A program made the position numbers and the translations under genes. 36,797 nt of DNA. Source: Prosthecobacter debontii (GTDB taxonomy: Bacteria > Verrucomicrobiota > Verrucomicrobiia > Verrucomicrobiales > Akkermansiaceae). The stretch covers positions 1 through 36,797 of the forward strand of contig CAMBTP010000028.1 of assembly GCA_945870855.1 (NCBI GenBank), read 5' to 3'. Under the pieces are notes generated by a model, which was not told where the DNA came from, did not search any database, and saw only the letters and a list, made by a program, of their open reading frames with translations. Of this stretch, positions 28,329-36,284 are shown one piece after another (position 1 is the stretch's first letter; each line of letters begins with the position of its first letter).

Positions 28329-28865
28329 ATGAAATCCATGAACTGGTTATCTCTTGCACTCGTCACCGTCGCCTGTTGGGGACTTTACGGAATATTTCTC
28401 CACGCCGGCCAAGTCGGCATGAAGGATCCGATTCTCGGCCGTTATAAGGCTTTCCTGTTTGTCGGCATCGCCTATTTCCTCACCGCCGTCCTTGCGCCGC
28501 TGGTTATTCTGTTAGCCTCGAAAAATATGAATTGGAACATGCCGCCAAAAGGTATGTGGATTTCACTTTTCGCCGGAATCTTGGGAGCCATCGGAGCGTT
28601 CTTCGTCCTGCTTGCGATGGGGTCGGGCGCGAAGGCCGGGATGAATCCAGCCGTCGTCGCGATCTCGGTCATGTCGATTGTCTTCGCGGGAGCGCCTATC
28701 GTGAATGCCATCGTCGGCATCGCGATGCATCCGCCCAAAGGGGGCTTCTCCGCCATCCCGATCCCATTCATTTTTGGAATTTTGCTCGCCGCTCTCGGGG
28801 GCTTCATGGTCACGAAATATAAGCCGTCCTCAGCGCCGCCGCCAAAGATCATTGAGAAGACCTAA
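28329..28865 (+). CDS. EamA-like (half-size DMT type) membrane protein
   Basis: A 178-residue protein from ATG 28329. It has about five hydrophobic helices, beginning N-W-L-S-L-A-L-V-T-V-A-C-W-G-L-Y-G-I-F. The W-G-x-Y-G-x-F start and the E-like helix pattern resemble one half of EamA/DMT transporters, which usually have ten helices from two repeats. A half-size version would need to dimerise. The frame is open further upstream but overlaps the thioesterase gene, so this start is preferred. The last 20 residues are Pro/Lys rich. The transported compound is unknown. Confidence 0.65.
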   Translation: MKSMNWLSLALVTVACWGLYGIFLHAGQVGMKDPILGRYKAFLFVGIAYFLTAVLAPLVILLASKNMNWNMPPKGMWISLFAGILGAIGAFFVLLAMGSGAKAGMNPAVVAISVMSIVFAGAPIVNAIVGIAMHPPKGGFSAIPIPFIFGILLAALGGFMVTKYKPSSAPPPKIIEKT

Positions 28866-28883
28866 TATAGGACTTATAGGATC
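28866..28883 (+). repeat. Two 9-base units before the PaaK-like gene
   Basis: TATAGGACT and TATAGGATC in tandem, followed by TATG with the start codon. It is a short array in the same position as the heptamer arrays but with a 9-base unit. Confidence 0.4.
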
Positions 28884-28884
28884 T

Positions 28885-30093
28885 ATGTCTTCCCAGCTTC
28901 AGAAACTCAATGACCTGATCGACGCCATCCTTCCGGCGAACCGTTTCTACGCCGAAAAAATCGGAGCTCTCGGAAAATTCAGCAGCTTGTCTGATTTCAC
29001 AGCGCGCGTCCCTTTCACTACCAAAGATGAACTCGCCGCGAATCATGAGCAGCACCCGCCCTACGGCACCACCCACACCTTCCCGCTTTCTAATTATCAC
29101 CGTTTCCACCAAACCAGTGGCACCCGCGGCAAGCCTCTCATCTGGCTCGACGATCCCGACAACTGGACATGGATCCTCGACAACTGGGAATGGGTCTGGC
29201 GCGGTGCGGGTGTAAAGCCCGGCGACATCGCCTTTTTCCCTTTTTCCTTCGGCCCGTTTCTCGGCTTCTGGGCGGGCTTCGAAGCGGCCACCCGCATGGG
29301 CATCCGCGCCGTCCCCGGTGGCGGGCTTTCTTCGGAAGACCGGCTTCAACTGCTTCGGCAAAGCCAATCGACCATCCTCTGTTGCACACCTACTTACGCA
29401 CTGCGCCTCGCCGAGGTGGGGGAGAAAATGAAGCTTCCGGTCTCTTCACTAGGCATCAAAAAAATCATCGTCTGTGGTGAACCCGGCGGCAGTATCCTAG
29501 AAATCCGCCAACGTATCGAAACCGCATGGCAGGCTCACGTTTACGATCACCATGGCATGACCGAAATCGGCCCGGTTTCTATAAGTTCGGAAACGGATCG
29601 AGATCTGCTCCTACTGCGACACGATTCCTATTTCTGCGAAGTCATCGACCCCGCCACCGGCTCACCCACGCCGCTGGGAGAAACCGGCGAACTCGTCCTC
29701 ACCACCCTTGGCCGCTACGGCTCGCCCCTCCTCCGCTACCGCACTGGTGATCTCGTCATGCCCGTTGCTCACGAAGATCAATTCGCTCTGCGCGGTGGCG
29801 TTCTCAGCCGCACTGACGACATGATCGTGATCCGTGGCATCAATATCTATCCGAGCTCGATCGATGCCATCGTTCGTTCATTTCCTGACATCGCCGAGTA
29901 TCAAGTGGAAATCGATCAACGCCCGGCTCTTGCCGAGATCCATCTAACCGTCGAGTCCAACACAGAAACGGCAAGCGAGCTCGCCCAAAAACTCCGCTCC
30001 ATCTTCACCCTCCGCATCCCCGTCACCGCAGCGCCCCACGGCACCCTCCCTACCTTCGAGGTAAAAGCCAAACGCTGGAATATCCTCCGATGA
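28885..30093 (+). CDS. Phenylacetate-CoA ligase (PaaK)-like adenylate-forming enzyme
   Basis: A 402-residue enzyme of the ANL superfamily from ATG 28885. The ATP/AMP loop is H-Q-T-S-G-T-R-G-K-P-L-I-W (near residue 75), followed by the mid motif Y-D-H-H-G-M-T-E-I-G-P and the hinge pattern R-x-R-T-G-D-L-V seen as L-R-Y-R-T-G-D-L-V-M. The late R-T-D-D-M-I-V-I-R-G-I-N-I-Y-P motif is typical of PaaK proteins. Known reaction: a carboxylate, ATP and CoA give acyl-CoA. It follows the EamA-like gene by 19 bp, and its stop overlaps the ATG of the ABC ATPase gene (ATGA), so translation may be coupled. The substrate cannot be read from sequence. Confidence 0.88.
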   Translation: MSSQLQKLNDLIDAILPANRFYAEKIGALGKFSSLSDFTARVPFTTKDELAANHEQHPPYGTTHTFPLSNYHRFHQTSGTRGKPLIWLDDPDNWTWILDNWEWVWRGAGVKPGDIAFFPFSFGPFLGFWAGFEAATRMGIRAVPGGGLSSEDRLQLLRQSQSTILCCTPTYALRLAEVGEKMKLPVSSLGIKKIIVCGEPGGSILEIRQRIETAWQAHVYDHHGMTEIGPVSISSETDRDLLLLRHDSYFCEVIDPATGSPTPLGETGELVLTTLGRYGSPLLRYRTGDLVMPVAHEDQFALRGGVLSRTDDMIVIRGINIYPSSIDAIVRSFPDIAEYQVEIDQRPALAEIHLTVESNTETASELAQKLRSIFTLRIPVTAAPHGTLPTFEVKAKRWNILR

Positions 30094-30803
30094 ACCCACC
30101 TTCTTCCACTTCTCACTCGGCACTTCTTTCCAAAATGATCAACGTCCGCCAACTCTCCAAAACCTACGAAACCCCGGGCGAATCCATCCAGGTTCTAGAC
30201 CACCTCGATCTCACTCTCGCTACCGGAGAAACCGCCGCCATCGTCGGCCCTTCCGGCAGCGGGAAATCCACGCTTCTCAATCTCCTCGGCGCTTTGGATC
30301 GGCCGAGCTCTGGTTCGATCACCATCGGCGATCAGGATATTTCGTCGTTCTCCGAAGAACAGGCAGCCGCTTTCCGAAACCACTCGCTCGGTTTCATTTT
30401 CCAACAACAGCACCTCCTTCCGCAGCTCAATGTTCTCGAAAACGTCCTCGTCCCACGCCTCGCCGGCGATTGGCAGGAATCCGCAGCCGACACGGAAAAG
30501 CGTGCGCTCCAACTCCTCGAAAACGTCGGCCTCTCCGACCGAATCCACCATCTCCCTTGGCAGCTTTCCGGCGGCGAAAAACTCCGCACCGCCGTCGCCC
30601 GAGCCCTCATCAACCAGCCCAAACTAATCCTCGCCGACGAGCCCACCGGCTCGCTCGATCCAGCGTCCGCCGACACCGTCGCCGACCTTCTGCTCGCCCT
30701 CAACCGCGACCACGGAGTCACCCTCATCGTCGTCACCCACAACCTCGCCATCGCCCAGCGTATGGGAAAAACCTTCGAGCTCAGAAACGGCAAGCTTTCG
30801 TAA
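30090..30803 (+). CDS. ABC transporter ATPase, LolD/MacB type
   Basis: A 237-residue ATPase. Walker A is G-P-S-G-S-G-K-S (residues 53-60), the signature L-S-G-G-E lies near 155, and Walker B is L-I-L-A-D-E-P-T-G-S-L-D near 177, with the switch His in V-T-H-N. These fit the LolD/MacB group, which works with FtsX-type permeases. An inner ATG at 30135 (M-I-N-V-R-Q-L-S) would give a more standard N-terminus; the first ATG is supported by its overlap with the preceding stop. The partner permease is probably the gene at 31686, but the ORF6N gene now lies between them. Confidence 0.9.
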   Translation: MNPPSSTSHSALLSKMINVRQLSKTYETPGESIQVLDHLDLTLATGETAAIVGPSGSGKSTLLNLLGALDRPSSGSITIGDQDISSFSEEQAAAFRNHSLGFIFQQQHLLPQLNVLENVLVPRLAGDWQESAADTEKRALQLLENVGLSDRIHHLPWQLSGGEKLRTAVARALINQPKLILADEPTGSLDPASADTVADLLLALNRDHGVTLIVVTHNLAIAQRMGKTFELRNGKLS

Positions 30804-30831
30804 CACCCTCGGGTAAGGCTCTTAGCGTGGC

Positions 30832-30848
30832 GGCGATCTTAGGTCGCC
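30832..30848. repeat. REP-like palindrome
   Basis: GGCGATCT T AGGTCGCC is an imperfect palindrome in the gap after the ABC ATPase. It resembles the short GC-rich palindromes mobilised by RAYT transposases. The rest of 30804-30949 shows nothing clear. Confidence 0.4.
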
Positions 30849-30949
30849 GATATTCGGTTTGCCACCATACGGTTCAGAGCTTACTTTTCCAGCATGTCCG
30901 GTGAGAAACTACTTGAGCGAATTACCATCACGCCAGCCCATCCGAATAA

Positions 30950-31507
30950 ATGCCCGAAGACGCTCTCGCCCTCCAAGCCGAACAACGCATCCTTCTCCTG
31001 CGCGAACAAAAGGTGATGCTGGATTTTCAGCTCGCGGAGCTTTACGCCGTCGAGACCCGCGCACTCAAGCAAGCCGTCCGCCGCAACGCCTCGCGTTTCC
31101 CGGTCGATTTCATGTTCGAACTCACTGCGGAGGAAATCGAGCACTTGGTATCACAATCTGTGATACCTGGTCTGGGCAAGCTTGGCGGTGCCACCCCGAT
31201 GGCCTTCACCGAGCAAGGCGTTGCCATGCTGTCCAGTGTTCTGCGGGGAGAGCGCGCCGTCCAGGTGAACATCGCCATCATGCGCGCCTTCGTCCGCCTC
31301 CGCGAGATGCTTGCCACGAATGCCGGACTCGCCCGCAAGATGGAGGAAATCGAGAGGAAATACGATGGCCAGTTCCGCATCGTCTTCGATGCCATCCGCC
31401 AGCTCATGGCACCCGCCACCCAGCCCGCCCGTGAAATGGGCTTTCACACCCTCCCTAACACGAAACCTACGAGAAAACCTCAGAAACCGAGAAAGAAAAA
31501 ACCGTGA
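30950..31507 (+). CDS. ORF6N-domain DNA-binding protein
   Basis: A 185-residue protein. Residues 10-90 match the ORF6N domain: [35 protein letters not shown]-x-D-F-M-F, and [14 protein letters not shown]. The domain is found in phage regulators and in many chromosomal islands. The C-terminus is helical and then very basic (K-P-R-K-K-K-P). The function in the host is unknown; DNA binding is the likely role. It sits between an ABC ATPase and its probable permease, so it looks inserted into an older transporter operon. Confidence 0.85.
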   Translation: MPEDALALQAEQRILLLREQKVMLDFQLAELYAVETRALKQAVRRNASRFPVDFMFELTAEEIEHLVSQSVIPGLGKLGGATPMAFTEQGVAMLSSVLRGERAVQVNIAIMRAFVRLREMLATNAGLARKMEEIERKYDGQFRIVFDAIRQLMAPATQPAREMGFHTLPNTKPTRKPQKPRKKKP

Positions 31508-31562
31508 TTCTAACTCGATTACCCTACCGTCCAGACTCCTGATCATCCTTTCCCGCTCCCCG

Positions 31563-31681
31563 ACCCTTGAACACTCACCCCTGACCCCTGATCCCTGATC
31601 CCTGATCCCTGATCCCTGATCACTCGGCACTCGGCACTCGGCACTCGGCACTCGGCACTCGGCACTCGGCACTCGGCACTT
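31563..31681 (+). repeat. Long heptamer array changing from CCCTGAT to CACTCGG
   Basis: All units are 7 bases in one phase. After degenerate units (31563-31585) come five perfect CCCTGAT units (31586-31620), then eight perfect CACTCGG units (31621-31676) and a partial one. TTCCC and the permease ATG (31686) follow. It lies just upstream of a start codon, like the other heptamer arrays. Confidence 0.95.
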
Positions 31682-31685
31682 TCCC

Positions 31686-34600
31686 ATGACCTCCCCCGCA
31701 TTCATTTTCCGCGGCCTCCGGCATTACCGCAGCGCTTACCTCGGAGTTCTGCTAGGCTCCGCCCTCGGCGCGATGGTTCTGTTAGGCGCACTGTTTGCCG
31801 GAGATTCGGTGAAATCCACGCTCCGCCAAATCGCTGAACAACGCACTGGCCGCACCACCCTCGTCCTAGCCGGTGGCGAAAATTTCTTCCGTGCCCGTCT
31901 CGCGAACGATCTCCCCGGCACCGCGCCCGTCCTCCAACTCCGCAGCCAAGTCGACACCCCATCCGGCCGCTCGACCGGCCAGGTCAACCTCTTCGGCGTC
32001 ACTCCAGAGTTTTGGAAATTCGCTCCCGGGAACACGATACCACCCGCCCTCGACAAACGCTCATGGGCAATCAACCGCGAGCTCGCCCGCACCCTCGATC
32101 TCAAAACCGGTGACACCCTCGTCATCCGTCTCGGTAAACCCGGCCTCGCCTCACGCGACGCTCCGCTTTCCGGCGAACCCGAGGAACTGATCACCATCCG
32201 CGGCACCGTCGCCGAAATCCGCGAGGACGATGCCATGGGCCGATTTAATCTCCAAGCCACCCAACTCCCCGCGCCGGCTATTTTTCTCCCAATTGAAGCT
32301 CTCGCCGCTGCCATCGAGCGCACTGACAGCGCCAACCTCCTACTGTTTCGCGAAACCCTCAGCACCGATGAAGCCACCGCCCGCATCCGCAAATCCGCCC
32401 AACTCGCCGATTACGGACTCTCCCTGTTAGATGTCCCGCTCTCTGGTGCTACCGAGATCCGCACCGACCGCATTTTCCTCCCCACTCTCATCGAGGAAAA
32501 ACTCCGCGCCCTCCTTCCATCATCGCGCCCCGTTCTCACCTACCTCGCCAACACCATCGCCGCCAACGGCAAGGAAACACCCTACTCGATGGCCACCGGC
32601 ATCGACCCCGCCGCCGTATCTTTTGTCCCCGACGATCTCGCTCCCGACCAGATCGTCCTCAATTCCTGGGAAGCCGATGACCTCGCCGCCAAGCCCGGCG
32701 ACACCGTCACACTTCGCTATTTCACCCTCGGAAACGGCAACCAACTCGTCGAGAAATCCTCCGATTTCCGCGTCCACAGCATCGTCCCGCTCGCAGGTTC
32801 TGCCGCCGACAAACTCTGGATGCCGGATTTCCCAGGCATCGCCGAAGCAGACAATTCCGCCGACTGGACTTCTGGCCTCCCACTCGATCTGGGCCGCATC
32901 CGCGAGAAAGACGAAACCTACTGGGACGACCACCGAGGCACGCCCAAAGCCTTCATCACCCACGAAGCCGCCCGCACCATGTGGAGCAACCGCTGGGGCA
33001 ACTCCACCTCGCTCAGAATAAGGAGCGGGGACATTCCTATCCCCGAGTTGGAAAGAAAAATCTTAGAAGCCCTAACCCCCGCTGACGCCGGATTGCTGAT
33101 CCGCAATATCGCCACCGAAAGCGCAAGCGCCGCCTCTTCACCCGTCGATATCGCCAGCCTATTCCTAAGCATGTCGTTCTTTCTCATCCTCGCCGCCGTA
33201 GCTCTCACTGCCATGCTATTCCGCTTCAACATCGAGCAACGCAACCACGAGTCCGGCCTGCTCGCCGCACTCGGCATTCCCGCGAAAAAAATCCTCCGCT
33301 GGCGACTTCTCGAAGGCTTGGTCGTCGTCACCATGGGCAGCACAATCGGCGCACTCCTCGCCTTCGCTTACACCCGTGGCTTACTGCTTTTTCTCGAATC
33401 CATCTGGAACCGCGGCGATGATCGCATGTTCCGCTTCCACGCCGCTACGGCATCCATAGTAGGCGGCATCATCGGCTTCATCTTCCTGATGATGATCACG
33501 ATCTGGTTCGTAACCCGCCGCCAAGCGAAACGCTCCGCCAGCCTGCGCCTCGAATCCGGCAGCGAGGAAATCCTCCGCAGCGGGAAATCCCACGCCCGCT
33601 GGATCGCCCCCGCAGCGGCTATCATCGGAGTTGCCACTATTTTAGGATCGAAAACAATCGGTGCCCAAGGCGCGTTTTTCCTAGCTGGATTTTCCTTCCT
33701 CATCGCCGGCCTAGCCCTCTTCCGCGTGGCTGGAGCGTCTCGCTCCAGGCCGTCTAAGGAGCGTCCCGCTCCGTCTCTAACCATCACCCACCTAGCCCGC
33801 CTCAACATCGCCCGCCGCCCCACCCGTTCGCTTGTAGTTGTCGGCAGCCTCGCCGCCGGGCTTTTCCTAGTCGTCTCTGTAACCGCTTTCCAAAAACACG
33901 GCGGCGGAGATTGGCAGCAACGCTCCGCTCCCTCCGGAGGATTCGCGTTTTGGATCGAAACCACCACCCCCGTCCACCGCAGCTCCGCCTCGGACTCCAC
34001 CGCAGACATCCTCAACCTCGGTGACCAACGCGGAAAACTCGGCGATATCCTCCCTTTCCGCATCGGCGCCGGCGACGACGCCTCCTGTTTCAACCTCAAC
34101 TCCGTCACCCGCCCCCGCCTGCTTGCCACCAACACCACTGCCCTCGAACAACGCGGTTCCTTCTCCATAAAATCCACCGCCCCCGGCATCGAGCCAACCT
34201 GGAAATCCCTGCGCGAAGGCGACGCTCTCCGTGCCTTCATCGATGAAACCACCCTCATGTGGGTGCTCAAAAAAAAGCCCGGCGACCGCATCGACTACAC
34301 CGATGAACAGGGCAACACCTTCCCCGTCGAGATCGTCGGCACTCTCACCGGTTCCGTTTTCCAAGGCAGCTTCATCGTCGATGAACAACGTTACCTCGAA
34401 CGCTTTCCCTCCACTGGCGGCTACCAGCTTTTCCTCGCCGAAACCAGTAACGATCTAACAGAAACTAGAAATATCCTCCAGCGCGCCCTCACCGACCTCG
34501 GAGCCACCGTCACCACCAGCAGCGACCGCCTCGCTGCGTTCAACAGCGTGGAAAACACCTACATCTCCATCTTTAACGTCCTCGGCGGCCTCGGCGTGAT

Positions 34601-34913
34601 CCTCGGCGCAGCCGGCCTAGGTATCGTCACCGCCCGCAACCTGGCAGAACGCCAAAACGAGTTCACTCAGCTCCACCAGATCGGCATCCCACGGAAAATC
34701 ATCCGTTCGCTGGTCTTCCACGAGACCCGCCAATTCATTCTCTGGGCCATCGGTATCGGCCTCCTTGCCGCCATCATTTCCATTCTCCCCGCACTCCCGA
34801 AAACCGGCCTTCTCGTCACGCTCGGCTGGATCGCCGCCCTCGCGGTCATGTTTCTCCTCACCGCCTCGGCTTGCGCTTTGCTCGCATACCGCAAGTCATC
34901 CGTCTTTGGGTAA
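31686..34913 (+). CDS. FtsX-like ABC permease, large (MacB/LolC type)
   Basis: A 1075-residue inner-membrane permease. An N-terminal helix (about residues 18-40) is followed by a long periplasmic part. The first FtsX unit with three helices is near residues 495-610 (S-L-F-L-S-M-S-F-F-L-I-L-A-A-V-A-L). Two helices lie near 640-680, a second periplasmic part follows, and the last FtsX unit is near 960-1070 with G-L-G-I-V-T-A-R-N-L-A-E-R. The probable ATPase partner is at 30090. Such transporters handle lipoproteins or export compounds. The final 235 bases are duplicated downstream at 35634. Residues 683-698 come from a pair of REP-like palindromes. Confidence 0.85.
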   Translation: MTSPAFIFRGLRHYRSAYLGVLLGSALGAMVLLGALFAGDSVKSTLRQIAEQRTGRTTLVLAGGENFFRARLANDLPGTAPVLQLRSQVDTPSGRSTGQVNLFGVTPEFWKFAPGNTIPPALDKRSWAINRELARTLDLKTGDTLVIRLGKPGLASRDAPLSGEPEELITIRGTVAEIREDDAMGRFNLQATQLPAPAIFLPIEALAAAIERTDSANLLLFRETLSTDEATARIRKSAQLADYGLSLLDVPLSGATEIRTDRIFLPTLIEEKLRALLPSSRPVLTYLANTIAANGKETPYSMATGIDPAAVSFVPDDLAPDQIVLNSWEADDLAAKPGDTVTLRYFTLGNGNQLVEKSSDFRVHSIVPLAGSAADKLWMPDFPGIAEADNSADWTSGLPLDLGRIREKDETYWDDHRGTPKAFITHEAARTMWSNRWGNSTSLRIRSGDIPIPELERKILEALTPADAGLLIRNIATESASAASSPVDIASLFLSMSFFLILAAVALTAMLFRFNIEQRNHESGLLAALGIPAKKILRWRLLEGLVVVTMGSTIGALLAFAYTRGLLLFLESIWNRGDDRMFRFHAATASIVGGIIGFIFLMMITIWFVTRRQAKRSASLRLESGSEEILRSGKSHARWIAPAAAIIGVATILGSKTIGAQGAFFLAGFSFLIAGLALFRVAGASRSRPSKERPAPSLTITHLARLNIARRPTRSLVVVGSLAAGLFLVVSVTAFQKHGGGDWQQRSAPSGGFAFWIETTTPVHRSSASDSTADILNLGDQRGKLGDILPFRIGAGDDASCFNLNSVTRPRLLATNTTALEQRGSFSIKSTAPGIEPTWKSLREGDALRAFIDETTLMWVLKKKPGDRIDYTDEQGNTFPVEIVGTLTGSVFQGSFIVDEQRYLERFPSTGGYQLFLAETSNDLTETRNILQRALTDLGATVTTSSDRLAAFNSVENTYISIFNVLGGLGVILGAAGLGIVTARNLAERQNEFTQLHQIGIPRKIIRSLVFHETRQFILWAIGIGLLAAIISILPALPKTGLLVTLGWIAALAVMFLLTASACALLAYRKSSVFG
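33730..33772. repeat. Two REP-like palindromes inside the permease gene
   Basis: CTGGAGCG-TCT-CGCTCCAG (33730-33748) and GGAGCG-TCC-CGCTCC (33758-33772). Together they encode a short in-frame A-S-R-S-R-P-S-K-E-R-P-A-P linker. They look like a REP doublet inserted without breaking the frame. Confidence 0.7.
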
Positions 34914-34919
34914 GTCCAG
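34679..34919. repeat. Direct repeat, copy 1 (3' end of the permease gene)
   Basis: 241 bases that recur at 35634-35874 at a constant offset of 955, with about 22 mismatches and no gaps (about 91% identity). This copy is the functional end of the permease gene, including its stop codon at 34911-34913. Confidence 0.95.
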
Positions 34920-34936
34920 GCAAAAGCGAAAGGCCA

Positions 34937-34964
34937 TTGACGGGAGTATCTTTTTTGATACACT
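34937..34964 (+). promoter_or_regulatory. Promoter and operator of the toxin-antitoxin pair
   Basis: TTGACG (34937-34942), 16 bp, TACACT (34959-34964). An inverted repeat GTATC (34946-34950), six T, GATAC (34957-34961) covers the spacer and the -10 box, as expected for autorepression by an antitoxin. The ATG at 34971 is so close that the message may be leaderless. Confidence 0.55.
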
Positions 34965-34970
34965 GTCTCC

Positions 34971-35336
34971 ATGGCTCAGCCAGCTCCTCGCCCACTGCGT
35001 GTCATTTTCTTCCGCACGGGGACAGGAAACGAACCTGTGCGGGAATGGCTGCTCAAGCTGACAACAGATGAAAGGAAGTCGATTGGTGCAGATATCCTCA
35101 CTGTCCAGTGGGTTTGGCCAGTGGGGAAACCCTTGGTCGATTCACTGGGACGGGGGCTTTGGGAAGTACGATCTTCCCTCGGAGATCGGATAGCGCGGGT
35201 CTTTTTCATCATTGTGAACGAGGAAATTGTCCTTCTACATGGCATCGTCAAAAAGTCCCGGACAGCACCGAATCAGGAACTCGATCTCGCCCGCAAACGC
35301 CAATCGCTTTATCTCACAATAACAAATAACCGATGA
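34971..35336 (+). CDS. RelE/HigB-superfamily toxin (Gp49-like)
   Basis: A 121-residue basic protein of the phage Gp49-like/HigB type: V-I-F-F-R-T-G-T-G-N-E-P-V-R-E-W-L at the start, D-I-L-T-V-Q-W near residue 42, G-L-W-E-V-R-S-S-L-G-D-R-I-A-R-V-F-F near 61, and L-L-H-G-I-V-K-K-S-R-T-A-P near 88. Members cleave mRNA, usually at the ribosome. It comes first and overlaps the antitoxin ATG by four bases (ATGA), the HigBA order. It has its own promoter with a palindrome, so it is independent of the permease gene. Confidence 0.85.
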   Translation: MAQPAPRPLRVIFFRTGTGNEPVREWLLKLTTDERKSIGADILTVQWVWPVGKPLVDSLGRGLWEVRSSLGDRIARVFFIIVNEEIVLLHGIVKKSRTAPNQELDLARKRQSLYLTITNNR

Positions 35337-35635
35337 AAACAAAACCATCCCAAAACGCCTACCGGGGAAGCGACTTCCGAGATTTCCTTGCCAGCGAGGG
35401 TATCCTTCCCGAGGTGGAAGTGCTTGCCCTCAAACGCGTAGTCTCTCTCCAACTCCAGCAAATCCTGGAGCAGGAACACGTAACCAAGACCGAACTGGCA
35501 GCGCGCATGAAAACCAGCCGGGCATCGCTAAATCGGATGCTCGATCCCTCGAACCCGTCACTTACCGTCGCCAGCCTAGGAAAAGCGGCCGCCGCTCTCG
35601 GCCGGAAGGTGGAACTGCGCCTCGTCCCTGCATGA
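35333..35635 (+). CDS. HigA-like XRE antitoxin
   Basis: A 100-residue protein. Residues about 50-90 form an XRE-type HTH (T-K-T-E-L-A-A-R-M-K-T-S-R-A-S-L-N-R-M-L-D-P, then L-T-V-A-S-L-G-K-A-A-A-A-L-G). The first 45 residues are the likely toxin-binding part. It probably binds the GTATC-N6-GATAC operator with the toxin. The stop codon (35633-35635) overlaps the first bases of the duplicated permease tail. Confidence 0.85.
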   Translation: MKTKPSQNAYRGSDFRDFLASEGILPEVEVLALKRVVSLQLQQILEQEHVTKTELAARMKTSRASLNRMLDPSNPSLTVASLGKAAAALGRKVELRLVPA

Positions 35636-35874
35636 TTGGCATCTCACGGAAAATCATCCGCTCACTCATCTTCCACGAAACCCGCCAATTCATCCTCTGA
35701 GCCATCGGTATCGGCCTCCTTGCCGCCATTATTTCCATCCTTCCCGCACTCCCTGCCACCGGCCTTCTCGTCACGCTCGGCTGGATCGCCGCCCTCGCGG
35801 TCATGTTTCTCCTCACCGCCTCGACGTGCGCCTGGCTCGCCTACCGCAAGTCATCCGTCTTTGGGTAAGTCCAA
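35634..35874 (+). pseudogene. Duplicated permease 3' end (direct repeat, copy 2)
   Basis: Second copy of 34679-34919. In the permease frame it reads I-S-R-K-I-I-R-S-L-I-F-H-E-T-R-Q-F-I-L, then TGA in place of TGG, and is otherwise open to the same K-S-S-V-F-G end and stop. It has no start codon of its own. It is a decaying remnant separated from the gene by the toxin-antitoxin unit. Confidence 0.9.
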
Positions 35875-36188
35875 GTCGTCCTTTTCAGTAATTCCTACTG
35901 ACCTGAAAACAGCTAAACTGTTACAAGGTGACTTCCAGAAAACTGACGGAACCCGGTAAAGATACTTCTCACTGCCTTTGGACGACGGCATATCCGTAAA
36001 TTCCACACGCGCCGCCGCGCTACAAACACGCAGCACAGTCGTAGCAACCTCCGCCCCTTTTCTCGAGAACGAAGCCGGATAAAAGTGTAATCAATAAGCT
36101 TACAAATTTAGGCGAATTCTAACTGCTAACGAATACTGAGCGGCTGGGTTCCTCTAGCCCGGTGTTGTTAGTTTGTGGTTTGGTTATG
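35875..36188. other. Gap with no confident gene
   Basis: On the minus strand, 35851-36036 has a 61-codon frame with protein-like text (R-V-E-F-T-D-M-P-S-S-K-G-S-E-K-Y-L-Y-R-V), possibly a relic of a longer gene. It overlaps the permease remnant, and I cannot assign it. No other signal was recognised. Confidence 0.3.
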
Positions 36189-36263
36189 TTTCGCGGCCAT
36201 GCGGGACGCAGCGGACGGACGAGCGTAGCGAGGCCGGAAGCGGAGTCCCGCATGGCCGCGAAA
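36189..36263. repeat. Long perfect inverted repeat (19-bp arms)
   Basis: TTTCGCGGCCATGCGGGAC (36189-36207) and GTCCCGCATGGCCGCGAAA (36245-36263) are exact reverse complements around a 37-base loop. The loop itself is GC-rich with a C-G-A-G-C-G-T-A-G-C-G-A-G motif. It lies just downstream of the IS30 transposase stop and could be a terminator, a REP-type element or part of the IS end. Confidence 0.8.
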
Positions 36264-36284
36264 GCGCCTGTTCCCGGAGGGTGC

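Noticed and set aside
28705..28884. Upstream extension of the PaaK-like protein
   Set aside because: It overlaps the EamA-like gene in another frame, and the ATG at 28885 fits the family's N-terminus.
31563..31681. CRISPR array
   Set aside because: The units are 7 bases with no spacers; this is a simple tandem repeat.
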